A stretch of 31,538 nt of DNA from Desulfobulbaceae bacterium (lineage in GTDB: Bacteria > Desulfobacterota > Desulfobulbia > Desulfobulbales > SURF-16), in NCBI GenBank assembly GCA_023230525.1, contig JALNXE010000048.1, positions 1-31,538 of the forward strand. Reading direction: 5' to 3'. Of the stretch, positions 5,977-13,033 are shown piece by piece; the stretch's first letter is position 1; each line of letters opens with the position of its first letter. Below the pieces are notes generated by a model. It was not told the origin of the DNA. It ran no database searches and saw only the letters and a program-made list of their open reading frames with translations. The position numbers were made by a program, and so were the translations under genes.

Positions 5977-7896
5977 ATGAAATGTGCGAAATGTCACAGC
6001 GTCCATGAGCCGGGGGCAAATTTCTGCCCGCAGTGCGGGGCAGAACTCGGCTTGGCCGAAAAAAAGCCCCCAGTCCTTATCTGGCTGCCGGTTCTGCTGG
6101 CTGTGGTTTTAGGCCTTGGCCTGGGCGTTTATTTCTTTAAAGGGATTTTTTCCCCTTTTCCTGCGGCTGACCGGCAAAACCGCCCGCTTGCGGCGCCGGC
6201 ATCCTCTGCCCGGCAAGACGGCAAGGTTGCGGCGCCGGCCAAGGTCAGGGAGAAGGGGGAGAAACCGGTTGTCCCGGCTGCGGCCAGTTCTCTGGAGACG
6301 AAAAAAGAGATTGCCCCGCCTGCACCGGCAGCTTTGCCAAACAGCCTGCTGCCGGTGGGGGTTGTTTCCGTTTATGACGGGTGGGACAATGAGATTGCCG
6401 CCATCTCCGCCGTGGTGGTTGACCGCTGGTGGGTGGCCCTGCCGGCAAGGGGCTGTCTCGGCGGCAAGAAATGGCTTTTCCGCTTCACCCCCACGGGTTT
6501 TTCCGCGGCCATTGACGGCGGGCAGTGGCGGCCAGGGGAAGATGTCGGCCTCTGGCATCTGGCCCAGCCCCTGGACATGGAACCCGCCCTTCTTCAGCCG
6601 TGGCGGTATCGGGAGAAGACCGTCTGGCGTTCATTGCGCTCCGTCAAGCAAATTGAGGATCTTGCCCTGCTCCCCGACTGGCAGCAGGGTTTCTGGCTGC
6701 ATACGGTAAACGCCGCTTGGCCGGATGAGTCCGGGGTTCTGCTGCAAAACGGCAGGGTGACGGGCTGGACTTTCGGCGGCTGGCTTGAGGGCGGCTACCT
6801 GTGGGCCGGGCCGGCGGCTGAAGGCAGAGAGATGGCGGTAACAGTCGCGGATTTCTACCAGATGACCTTTGCCGGCGGGCGGGAAGAGCAGTTTGTCCGA
6901 GCCCTGGCCATGGCTGACAATACCGGTCCGGCTGAACGGTTGCAGGCGCTGCTGGCTGGTTTTCTGCTGGCCCCGAAGCTCGATGCCCGGGATGTGCCGG
7001 AGAGTCTGCAGCCGGTAAACATGCTGGCTGAGGCCCGGGCACTGGCCGACGAACTCTATCAGCAGGGCGGATATGCGCAACTTATCGAGCTGCTGGATGA
7101 AGAGGTGATCCGGCATACCGGAGATTTCGGCCTGATTAAGCTTGCCGCGGACGCCCGCCTGGCCGGCAGGGGATTTGCCGATGCCCTGGACTTTGTAGAA
7201 AAAACAGAGGCGAGCCTCGGCCAGGATGGGGAGCAGGCCGGACTGCAGGATCTCCATCTGCAGCTCTATCAACTGTGGCTCGAAGATGAGCTGGCAAAAG
7301 GAGAGCTTGCCGCGGCGGCTCTTGTGCTTACGCGGAGCAGGACCTTTTTTGCCGATGATCCCCGTCTTCATCTTGACGGCGTGGAGCTGGCCCTGGCCCA
7401 GGGGGACTGGGCCGGGGCGGAAGAACTGCTCCGGCAGCGGGACTATCCGGATTCCATGGCTGAGAGGGTGGCCCGGCTGGCCCGGCAGATTTCCCAAATG
7501 AAGATGCTGGAAGGGGAGATCGTCATCCCTTTTCCGCCAGGTTCCCGCCAGATCCATGTCACGGCTACCATCAACAACCGGGTGACCTATCCCTTTCTCA
7601 TTGACACCGGGGCCTCGGTGGTTTCCATTCCGGCCTCGCTGCTGCCCGCCCTTGGCCTGGAGATCAGGCAAAACACGCCGCGCTACAAGGTGGCCACCGC
7701 CGGCGGGGTCAAGGAGGCCTGGGAGATAACCCTTGCCTCGGTTGAGCTTGAGGGCTGGGTGGTCAGGGATGTCAAGGCCCTGGTGGTCGACAGCGCGGAA
7801 CAGGTTGAGTTCGGCCTGCTGGGGCTTAATTTCCTTGATAGATTCCAGATGCATCTTGATTCGGATGCGGGAGTGCTTATATTAAGACCTCAATAG
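5977..7896 (+). CDS. Membrane-anchored zinc-ribbon protein with C-terminal retropepsin-like aspartic protease domain
   Basis: A 639-residue multidomain protein. Residues 3-20 form a zinc ribbon (CxxC at 3-6 and 17-20), 33-54 a single membrane helix, 55-120 an Ala/Pro-rich linker. Residues about 122-280 resemble a degenerate trypsin-like module: an ESG where the catalytic serine loop would be, but no evident catalytic His. Residues about 349-509 are helical and TPR-like. Residues about 515-639 form a retropepsin-like (clan AA) domain with active-site motif DTGAS at 543-547 and the family's closing GLLGLNFL motif. Such domains act as homodimers with one Asp each. The zinc ribbon is probably cytoplasmic and the rest periplasmic. 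ATG 5977 is preceded by GGAGGCGAGG. It is followed by rhomboid and hflKC genes. Whether it cleaves anything is not known. Confidence 0.85.
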   Translation: MKCAKCHSVHEPGANFCPQCGAELGLAEKKPPVLIWLPVLLAVVLGLGLGVYFFKGIFSPFPAADRQNRPLAAPASSARQDGKVAAPAKVREKGEKPVVPAAASSLETKKEIAPPAPAALPNSLLPVGVVSVYDGWDNEIAAISAVVVDRWWVALPARGCLGGKKWLFRFTPTGFSAAIDGGQWRPGEDVGLWHLAQPLDMEPALLQPWRYREKTVWRSLRSVKQIEDLALLPDWQQGFWLHTVNAAWPDESGVLLQNGRVTGWTFGGWLEGGYLWAGPAAEGREMAVTVADFYQMTFAGGREEQFVRALAMADNTGPAERLQALLAGFLLAPKLDARDVPESLQPVNMLAEARALADELYQQGGYAQLIELLDEEVIRHTGDFGLIKLAADARLAGRGFADALDFVEKTEASLGQDGEQAGLQDLHLQLYQLWLEDELAKGELAAAALVLTRSRTFFADDPRLHLDGVELALAQGDWAGAEELLRQRDYPDSMAERVARLARQISQMKMLEGEIVIPFPPGSRQIHVTATINNRVTYPFLIDTGASVVSIPASLLPALGLEIRQNTPRYKVATAGGVKEAWEITLASVELEGWVVRDVKALVVDSAEQVEFGLLGLNFLDRFQMHLDSDAGVLILRPQ

Positions 7897-8012
7897 GGCG
7901 GGATGATTTACCGGTGCCCTTCATTTTCTCCGTTTCCGGAGCCTCCATGTTGCTGATCCGCTTGCAGCTGTTGCGGCGCGGCAAGAGCAATCCTTATCTC
8001 TTTTGAAATTTT

Positions 8013-8903
8013 GTGACCGAAAATGACGACTGGGTACCTGTTGCCCGGATAAAAAAATACCAGCAGGCCTATATCTGGTCCCTTGTTCTGCAGGCGGTCA
8101 ATATTCCGCATGTGCTGGAAAAACAACAGGACTATTGGCTCATAACCGTGGCCGAGCCTTTCAAGGCGGCGGCGGTGGGGCACATCGCCTCCTTTGAGCA
8201 AGAGAACAAAAACTGGCCGCCTCCGAAAGAGGAGCCGGTGGGCCTGTTTTCCTTTCGGGACAGACAGCCGCCCACCCTGCTGCTGATGGGGATGCTGCTG
8301 ATTTTCTTCTGGGTGACCGGTCCCTGGCAGGATAACAGTTCCTGGTTTAGCTCAGGAGCGGTGGATCTGCGGCAGATCGTCGATCATGGCCAGTGGTGGC
8401 GCCTGGTTACCGGGCTGACCCTGCATGCCGATCCGGTGCATGTGCTGGGCAATGTCATCATCGGCGGCATTATCATCCATTTTCTCTGCAAGATTCTCGG
8501 CAGCGGCCTGGGCTGGTTTCTCGTGCTGGTTGCCGGAACCGCCGGCAATGCTTTCAATATTCTGCTGCGTACCGGCCAGCATCTTTCCGTGGGTTTTTCC
8601 ACTGCGGTTTTCGGCGCCATCGGCATTCTGACCGGCCTGGAGCTCAAAAGGCAATTCCGGCTCAAGGGGGTTCTGCTGCCCCTTGGCGCCGGACTGAGTT
8701 TGCTTGCCATGCTTGGCAGCGGCGGCGAAAGAACCGATCTGGGCGCCCATTTCTGGGGACTGGCGGCAGGCATCGGCATCGGCGTGCTCGTGGCCTGCTT
8801 TCCCGTTTTTCTGAAATGGTGCAATGCCTGGCAGCGGCAGCTTTTTTTTCTGGCGGTTTCCATCCTGGTTGTGCTGGGCTGCTGGCAACTTGCCTTTTTG
8901 TGA
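8013..8903 (+). CDS. Rhomboid family intramembrane serine protease
   Basis: Rhomboids cleave membrane proteins within or near the bilayer. The 296-residue product has a soluble N-terminal domain of about 75 residues, then six or seven membrane helices. The catalytic dyad is intact: Ser196 in GFSTAVFG and His246 in GAHFWG. The conserved H138-x4-H143-x3-N147 on the second helix and WWR in the first loop are also present. GTG at 8013 is the first possible start, because an in-frame TGA lies at 8004-8006; the ribosome binding site is poor. It follows the retropepsin-like gene by 116 bases and precedes hflK by about 90. Substrates cannot be predicted. Confidence 0.93.
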   Translation: MTENDDWVPVARIKKYQQAYIWSLVLQAVNIPHVLEKQQDYWLITVAEPFKAAAVGHIASFEQENKNWPPPKEEPVGLFSFRDRQPPTLLLMGMLLIFFWVTGPWQDNSSWFSSGAVDLRQIVDHGQWWRLVTGLTLHADPVHVLGNVIIGGIIIHFLCKILGSGLGWFLVLVAGTAGNAFNILLRTGQHLSVGFSTAVFGAIGILTGLELKRQFRLKGVLLPLGAGLSLLAMLGSGGERTDLGAHFWGLAAGIGIGVLVACFPVFLKWCNAWQRQLFFLAVSILVVLGCWQLAFL

Positions 8904-8924
8904 AAAAAATGTTGTAATGGGCGG

Positions 8925-8972
8925 GCGTTGGAACGCTCAAACGTTGGAGCGTTTAACTACTGGAAGGTTGAA
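8925..8972 (+). repeat. Three degenerate 16-base tandem repeats
   Basis: Units at 8925-8940, 8941-8956 and 8957-8972 share the pattern xCGTTGGAxCGxTxAA; the third is the most diverged. The array fills the rhomboid-hflK spacer and ends just before the hflK ribosome binding site. Confidence 0.55.
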
Positions 8973-8994
8973 CTTAAACAGAAACGGGGAAAAA

Positions 8995-10116
8995 ATGCCA
9001 TTAGATGATCAGCAACCACCATGGGGGCAGAAAAAACGGCCCTCTACTCCGGAAGAGATGATTGCCGCTCTTTTGAAAAAGATCAAAGAGAGCTTTGAAG
9101 GCAGCGGCGGCAGAGGAGGCGGACGGGAGGAAAGGGAAACAGCGCCTGGCGGTCCCGGCCCCAATATCGGCGGCAGCATCATGAAGGTGGTGGCTGTTGT
9201 CGCCATCATTTTTTTCATCCAGGTCATTTATTCGTCTTTTTACACCATTGAGCCCGGCGAGAAAGGGGTTGTGCTGCGGTTGGGCAAGTTTAACAAGTTC
9301 GCCACCTCCGGCCTCAACTTCAAGATCCCCCTCATTGATGACGTGGTCAAAGTCGATGTGGAAACCGTGCGTAAGCTGGAGTTCGGTTTCCGCACCAGAA
9401 TACCGGGGCAGAAATCTGTTTTTGTCAAGCAGGGGTATGATATGGAATCGCTCATGCTGACCGGCGATAAGAATGTCATCGATTGTGAATGGATTGTGCA
9501 GTACAAGGTGCAGGATCCCTTTCTGTTTGTCTTTAAGGTGGGAGATGTAGACCAGGCGGTGCGGGACGTTTCGGAAATGGCCATCCGCGGCATTGTCGGC
9601 AATCGGGATTTTGATTATGTGCTCGGTAATAGGGAGATCATTGAAGCGGCCACGGCCCGGGTGCTGCAGGAAAGCCTGAATAAATATGAGAGCGGGGTGA
9701 AGGTGTTGACGGTGAAGCTGCAGGACGTTAACCCGCCGGAGCAGGTCAAGCCTGCCTTTAACGAGGTCAATGAAGCCGATCAGGATATGAAGCGTCTGGT
9801 TAACGAGGCGGAGCAGACCTATAACAAATTGATCCCCAAGGCCCGGGGCGATGCGAAGAAATTACTTGAAGAATCACATGGTTACGCCATCGAGCGGACC
9901 AATCTGGCCAAGGGTGAAACCGCCCGGTTTCTGGCCGTGCTTGAGGAGTACAAAAAGGCTGAAGAGGTGACCAGGAAAAGGATGTATCTGGAAACCATGC
10001 AGCAGGTTCTGCCCTCTGTGGCCGATATCTATGTCATTGATAAAGGCCAGCAGTCAATCCTGCCTTTTCTGGATCTGTCCGGCAGCCGGAAAGCAGTTCC
10101 TCAAAATACGAAATAA
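8995..10116 (+). CDS. hflK: FtsH protease modulator HflK (SPFH/band 7 protein)
   Basis: HflK and HflC form a large cage-like complex on the periplasmic side of the inner membrane that encloses FtsH and limits its access to membrane substrates. The 373-residue product has a Gly/Pro-rich N-terminus (1-60), one membrane helix (about 62-80) and a SPFH/prohibitin domain beginning at the FYTIEPGEKGVVLRLGKF stretch, followed by an Ala/Glu-rich coiled coil. The frame is open further upstream to 8824, but ATG 8995 has GGGGA five bases upstream and gives the normal HflK N-terminus, so I chose it. hflC begins a few bases after its stop. Confidence 0.94.
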   Translation: MPLDDQQPPWGQKKRPSTPEEMIAALLKKIKESFEGSGGRGGGREERETAPGGPGPNIGGSIMKVVAVVAIIFFIQVIYSSFYTIEPGEKGVVLRLGKFNKFATSGLNFKIPLIDDVVKVDVETVRKLEFGFRTRIPGQKSVFVKQGYDMESLMLTGDKNVIDCEWIVQYKVQDPFLFVFKVGDVDQAVRDVSEMAIRGIVGNRDFDYVLGNREIIEAATARVLQESLNKYESGVKVLTVKLQDVNPPEQVKPAFNEVNEADQDMKRLVNEAEQTYNKLIPKARGDAKKLLEESHGYAIERTNLAKGETARFLAVLEEYKKAEEVTRKRMYLETMQQVLPSVADIYVIDKGQQSILPFLDLSGSRKAVPQNTK

Positions 10117-10128
10117 AGGGTGAATACT

Positions 10129-11061
10129 GTGAATCAATTTGTGCGATATTTATTAATTGCCGTGGTGGTTGCCGGCGGTATCACCATTTGGGACGGGTTT
10201 TTTATTGTGCAGGAGGGGAGCCAGGCCGTGGTCACCCAGTTCGGCGCCCCGGTGGGGCAACCCGTTACCGAGGCCGGGCTGCACTTTAAAAAACCTTTTA
10301 TCCAGGCGGTGCGTTTGTTTGAAAAGCGTATCCTGATCTGGGACGGGGACCCGAACCAGATTCCCACCAATGACAAGACCTTTGTTTATATCGATGCCAC
10401 CGCCCGCTGGAGAATCTCCGATGCCCTGCGCTTTCTGCAGGCGGTGGATAATGTGCCGCGGGCGATGACGCTGCTTGATGATATCGTCGACAGTTCGATC
10501 CGCGATCTGGTCAATAAAAATAATCTGGTGGAGATCATCAGAAGCTCCGACTGGGAGCCGGGTCAGTTTGATGCCGGGGTGGCTGAAGAGGCCAAGGCTG
10601 AGCCGATCAAGCTCGGCCGGGACAAGATTTCACAGATGATTTTTGAGGCGGCCTCCAAGCTCACCGTGGATTACGGCATTGAACTGGTTGATGTCATGCT
10701 GAAAAGGGTCAACTATATCGATACCGTGCGCGAGAAGGTCTACGAGCGGATGATTTCGGAACGCAAGAGAATTGCCGCGGAAAAACGGTCCCTGGGCGAA
10801 GGCCAGAAGGCGGAGATCCTCGGTAAGGTGGAGCGGGAGTTAAAACTCATCACCTCCCAGGCCACCCGGGAGGCGGAAGAGATCAAGGGTAAAGCCGATG
10901 CCGAGGCGGCAGGGATTTACGCAGAAGCCTACAACCGGGATCCTGAATTTTATGCCTTTTCGAAAAGTCTGGAGACCTACCGCAATACCTTCGGCGCCAA
11001 TACCAGAATGATTCTCTCCTCGGATGCGGAATTCTACAAATATCTGCATGCCGTGAAGTAG
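10129..11061 (+). CDS. hflC: FtsH protease modulator HflC (SPFH/band 7 protein)
   Basis: Partner of HflK in the FtsH-regulating complex. The product (310 residues from this start) has an N-terminal membrane helix (about 4-22), the VQEGSQAVVTQFG start of the SPFH domain, and a long charged Ala/Glu coiled coil (ERKRIAAEKRSLGEGQKAEI region) that packs against HflK. Two in-frame GTG starts exist, 10120 and 10129. I prefer 10129 because AAAGGG (10115-10120) then serves as ribosome binding site with 8-base spacing; 10120 would overlap that site and add three residues. The stop codon lies inside a dispersed palindromic repeat. Confidence 0.94.
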   Translation: MNQFVRYLLIAVVVAGGITIWDGFFIVQEGSQAVVTQFGAPVGQPVTEAGLHFKKPFIQAVRLFEKRILIWDGDPNQIPTNDKTFVYIDATARWRISDALRFLQAVDNVPRAMTLLDDIVDSSIRDLVNKNNLVEIIRSSDWEPGQFDAGVAEEAKAEPIKLGRDKISQMIFEAASKLTVDYGIELVDVMLKRVNYIDTVREKVYERMISERKRIAAEKRSLGEGQKAEILGKVERELKLITSQATREAEEIKGKADAEAAGIYAEAYNRDPEFYAFSKSLETYRNTFGANTRMILSSDAEFYKYLHAVK

Positions 11062-11167
11062 GGGCAGACCTGGTGTCTGCACAAAGGCAACAGGACGTAG
11101 GGGGCAACCCTTGTGGTTACCCGGTTTCCTGCCCGCCCTGACCGTAGGGGCGGTTCGTGAACCGCCC
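11058..11167. repeat. Cluster of three GTAGGGGC-type palindromic repeats
   Basis: Three hairpin units begin with GTAGGGG: 11058-11082 (stem GCAGAC/GTCTGC), 11097-11122 (stem around GGCAACC/GGTTACC) and 11144-11167 (stem GGGCGGTTC/GAACCGCCC). Start and overall fold are shared while stem sequences differ. The first includes the hflC stop codon. A fourth unit lies at 23743-23766. Confidence 0.7.
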
Positions 11168-11235
11168 TGTGGGAAGCGAGGAGTGCAAAATGCCCGGCCC
11201 CGGATGCCTCCATCCCAATCCGCAATGGGTTTCCG

Positions 11236-11892
11236 TCACTCCTCCCCGCCGGCGGGGTAGGCGGGGCGCTGTTCCCTGGCATCAAATGGGACGCGCCCCT
11301 TGCGGGTCAGCTGGTCATGAAACGCTTCCAGGTCGTCTTCGCCTGTCAGCCGGTCTTTGCCGGTAATGGTGAAGCGGCAGGTGCAGTGGGTGAGCTGGCC
11401 GCCGCACCAGGGGCAGACTTCCACCGGGCAGCCCAGGGTGTGAAATTCCCCGTTGGCCGCAGAACAGATCGGGCAGAGATTGGTATCCGCGTTGGCCGGG
11501 CTGTAGGCGGGGAAGCGGGTGAGATCCTCCAGGCTGCGGATGCTTTCCTCCCGGGTTGGGTAGCCGAAAAATTCCAGCACCTCGCCGTCCCAGATGCCGT
11601 TTGCCGCACTGCCGAGAAATTCCGCCTGTTCCTGGCTGACCACGTAGAGATAGTTGTCTATCCCCGTGGTGGCGCAGAGCAGGAAAACGCCCTGCTTCAA
11701 GGCGATAACCTGCAGGCCGTTGATGGCGTCGTCAAGTCCTTCCGGCAGAAAGCTGTAAAAGGCGTGAAAGAGATTAAGCGCTATGCGGTCTCCGCTGAAT
11801 TCCTCCAGCATAGCCAGGGCCTGCTGCCGGTCCTCGGCAGGCACGGCATACTCCATGAGCAGTTTGATTTCTTCGAGTCTGCGGCTGATCAT
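11236..11892 (-). CDS. Conserved hypothetical protein with C-terminal zinc-binding Cys cluster
   Basis: Family not recognised. The 218-residue product begins with a helical, acidic region and an alpha/beta-like middle (about 60-125) resembling no enzyme I can name. The C-terminal part holds eight potential zinc ligands: C140, C143, H151, C155, C160, C163, C170 and C172, enough for two zinc sites. The ATG at 11892 overlaps the thiE stop by four bases, so the two genes are translationally coupled. That context hints at a link to thiamine synthesis or to another ThiE-coupled step, but nothing in the sequence shows catalysis. No signal peptide or membrane segment, so cytoplasmic. Confidence 0.8.
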   Translation of the reverse strand: MISRRLEEIKLLMEYAVPAEDRQQALAMLEEFSGDRIALNLFHAFYSFLPEGLDDAINGLQVIALKQGVFLLCATTGIDNYLYVVSQEQAEFLGSAANGIWDGEVLEFFGYPTREESIRSLEDLTRFPAYSPANADTNLCPICSAANGEFHTLGCPVEVCPWCGGQLTHCTCRFTITGKDRLTGEDDLEAFHDQLTRKGRVPFDAREQRPAYPAGGEE

Positions 11893-12581
11893 TTTTGTTT
11901 CCTCCCGGTTTCTTTGCCCTGGTTGATGGCGGCAATCCAGCGCCTGGTTTCCTCTTCGATGTTTTCGGCCCGGGTCAGGGCGGTGACCACGGCAATGCGG
12001 CTGGCCCCCGAGGCGGTGAGGCGCGGCACATGCTCCAGTTTAATGCCTCCCATCACGGTAAACGGCAGGTCCGAGGCCGCGGAAAAGGCGGGGATGGCCG
12101 CAGCGCCCAGGAAGCTTGTCAGCCCGGCTTTGGTGGCGGTGGGAAAAAGCGGGCCGATGTTGTAGTAGCTTGCTCCCCGCGCTTGCGCCGATGCCGCCTG
12201 TTCCCTGGTGTTGGCCGATACGCCGATGAGCAGGTCCGGCGCCAGGCGGCGCACCTCCCGGGCAGGCAGGTCACTGTTGCCGAGATGAATGCCGTCCGCC
12301 TCGGCAAGCAGCGCGATGTCCAGCCGGTTGTTGACGATAAACAGGGCGCCGGCCTCGGCTGTTTTGCGTCTGAAGACCTGGGCCTTGGCAAAAAAGGTCC
12401 GGTCGTCTGACACTTTGTCCCGCAGCTGCACGATACGGGCGCCCCCTGCCAGCACGGCGTCAAGCCATTGTTCATCCGTCCTGCCGCAGGCAAGCTTTTC
12501 GCAGGAAACCGGATAAAGGGTGACCTGCTCAATAAATTTCTGCAGCCGCTGTTGATAAAGCGCGGCGTTAGGGGTTGTCAT
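11889..12581 (-). CDS. thiE: Thiamine phosphate synthase ThiE
   Basis: Joins the thiazole phosphate and HMP pyrophosphate moieties to thiamine monophosphate. The 230-residue TIM-barrel protein shows the family motifs in order: QLRDK (52-56), NNRLDIAL (84-91), ADGIHLG (95-101), GVSA (120-123), NIGPLFPTATK (141-151) and VMGGI. NNR replaces the more usual NDR, and SANT replaces STH, so it belongs to a slightly divergent branch. The roughly 25-residue N-terminal extension is also unusual. ATG 12581 follows GGAAG with five-base spacing. No other thi genes are nearby and no TPP riboswitch was seen upstream. Confidence 0.88.
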   Translation of the reverse strand: MTTPNAALYQQRLQKFIEQVTLYPVSCEKLACGRTDEQWLDAVLAGGARIVQLRDKVSDDRTFFAKAQVFRRKTAEAGALFIVNNRLDIALLAEADGIHLGNSDLPAREVRRLAPDLLIGVSANTREQAASAQARGASYYNIGPLFPTATKAGLTSFLGAAAIPAFSAASDLPFTVMGGIKLEHVPRLTASGASRIAVVTALTRAENIEEETRRWIAAINQGKETGRKQK

Positions 12582-12650
12582 TTTGTCTTCCGCAGTGAGG
12601 TTTAACTATGTGTTATAGATTGCGAAATGCGGTGGTCAGCATGTTACTTA

Positions 12651-12679
12651 TTGAAAGTTGGGTAAAATTTGCATATAAT
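12651..12679 (+). promoter_or_regulatory. Strong sigma70-type promoter upstream of gltA
   Basis: TTGAAA (12651-12656) and a perfect TATAAT (12674-12679) are 17 bases apart. Transcription would start near 12686, leaving about 350 bases of leader before gltA, or producing a separate short RNA. Confidence 0.65.
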
Positions 12680-13033
12680 CGCCCTTTATATAATTACTAA
12701 GGAGCCGTTCGTCAATCACCGATGACCCCGTAAGCCGTTGTAAAAAAATAACATAGCCAGAGAAATGCGCGGGACGGCACTCTTTTCAGTACCCCCTTGA
12801 GGGGTATAAGGAGCCGTAACGAAATTGAAAAAATGGCCATGTTATTTCGCAACAGCTCTTAAATGTCACACTTGTCAATGCCCGGGCGTTTTTCTTGGTT
12901 TCCGCACCTGCGTGCCTGCTGACTCGGCAAAAAAAAACAGCTCTTATCTGCATACCGCTGGTCATATTTCCATAGCCGCAATTGTTCCGGCAGGCTGGCT
13001 GTTGGGCGTGGACGAAAATATAAGGATAAAATT
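12680..13033 (+). other. Long gltA leader region with structured repeats
   Basis: Contains a partial GGAGCCGTTCG motif (12701-12711), a hairpin TACCCC/GGGGTA (12790-12806), and the full palindromic repeat at 12809-12860. A frame of 71 codons starting at a TTG (12825) lies within the palindrome; its Cys-rich composition and lack of a ribosome binding site make it unconvincing as a gene. A good AAGGA site (13022-13026) serves gltA. Confidence 0.45.
12809..12860. repeat. Dispersed palindromic repeat, copy 1
   Basis: Arms GAGCCGTAACGAAAT (12811-12825) and ATTTCGCAACAGCTC (12844-12858) form an imperfect 15-bp stem around an 18-base loop. The second copy at 21063-21115 has nearly the same arms, followed in both by TAAATGT. 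Confidence 0.75.

Noticed and set aside
7908..8201. 97-codon minus-strand frame overlapping the rhomboid start
   Set aside because: It overlaps a clear rhomboid gene; no ribosome binding site or protein features.
8824..8994. Longer N-terminus for HflK (start at 8824)
   Set aside because: It would overlap the end of the rhomboid gene and run through tandem repeats. ATG 8995 has a good ribosome binding site and the normal family N-terminus.
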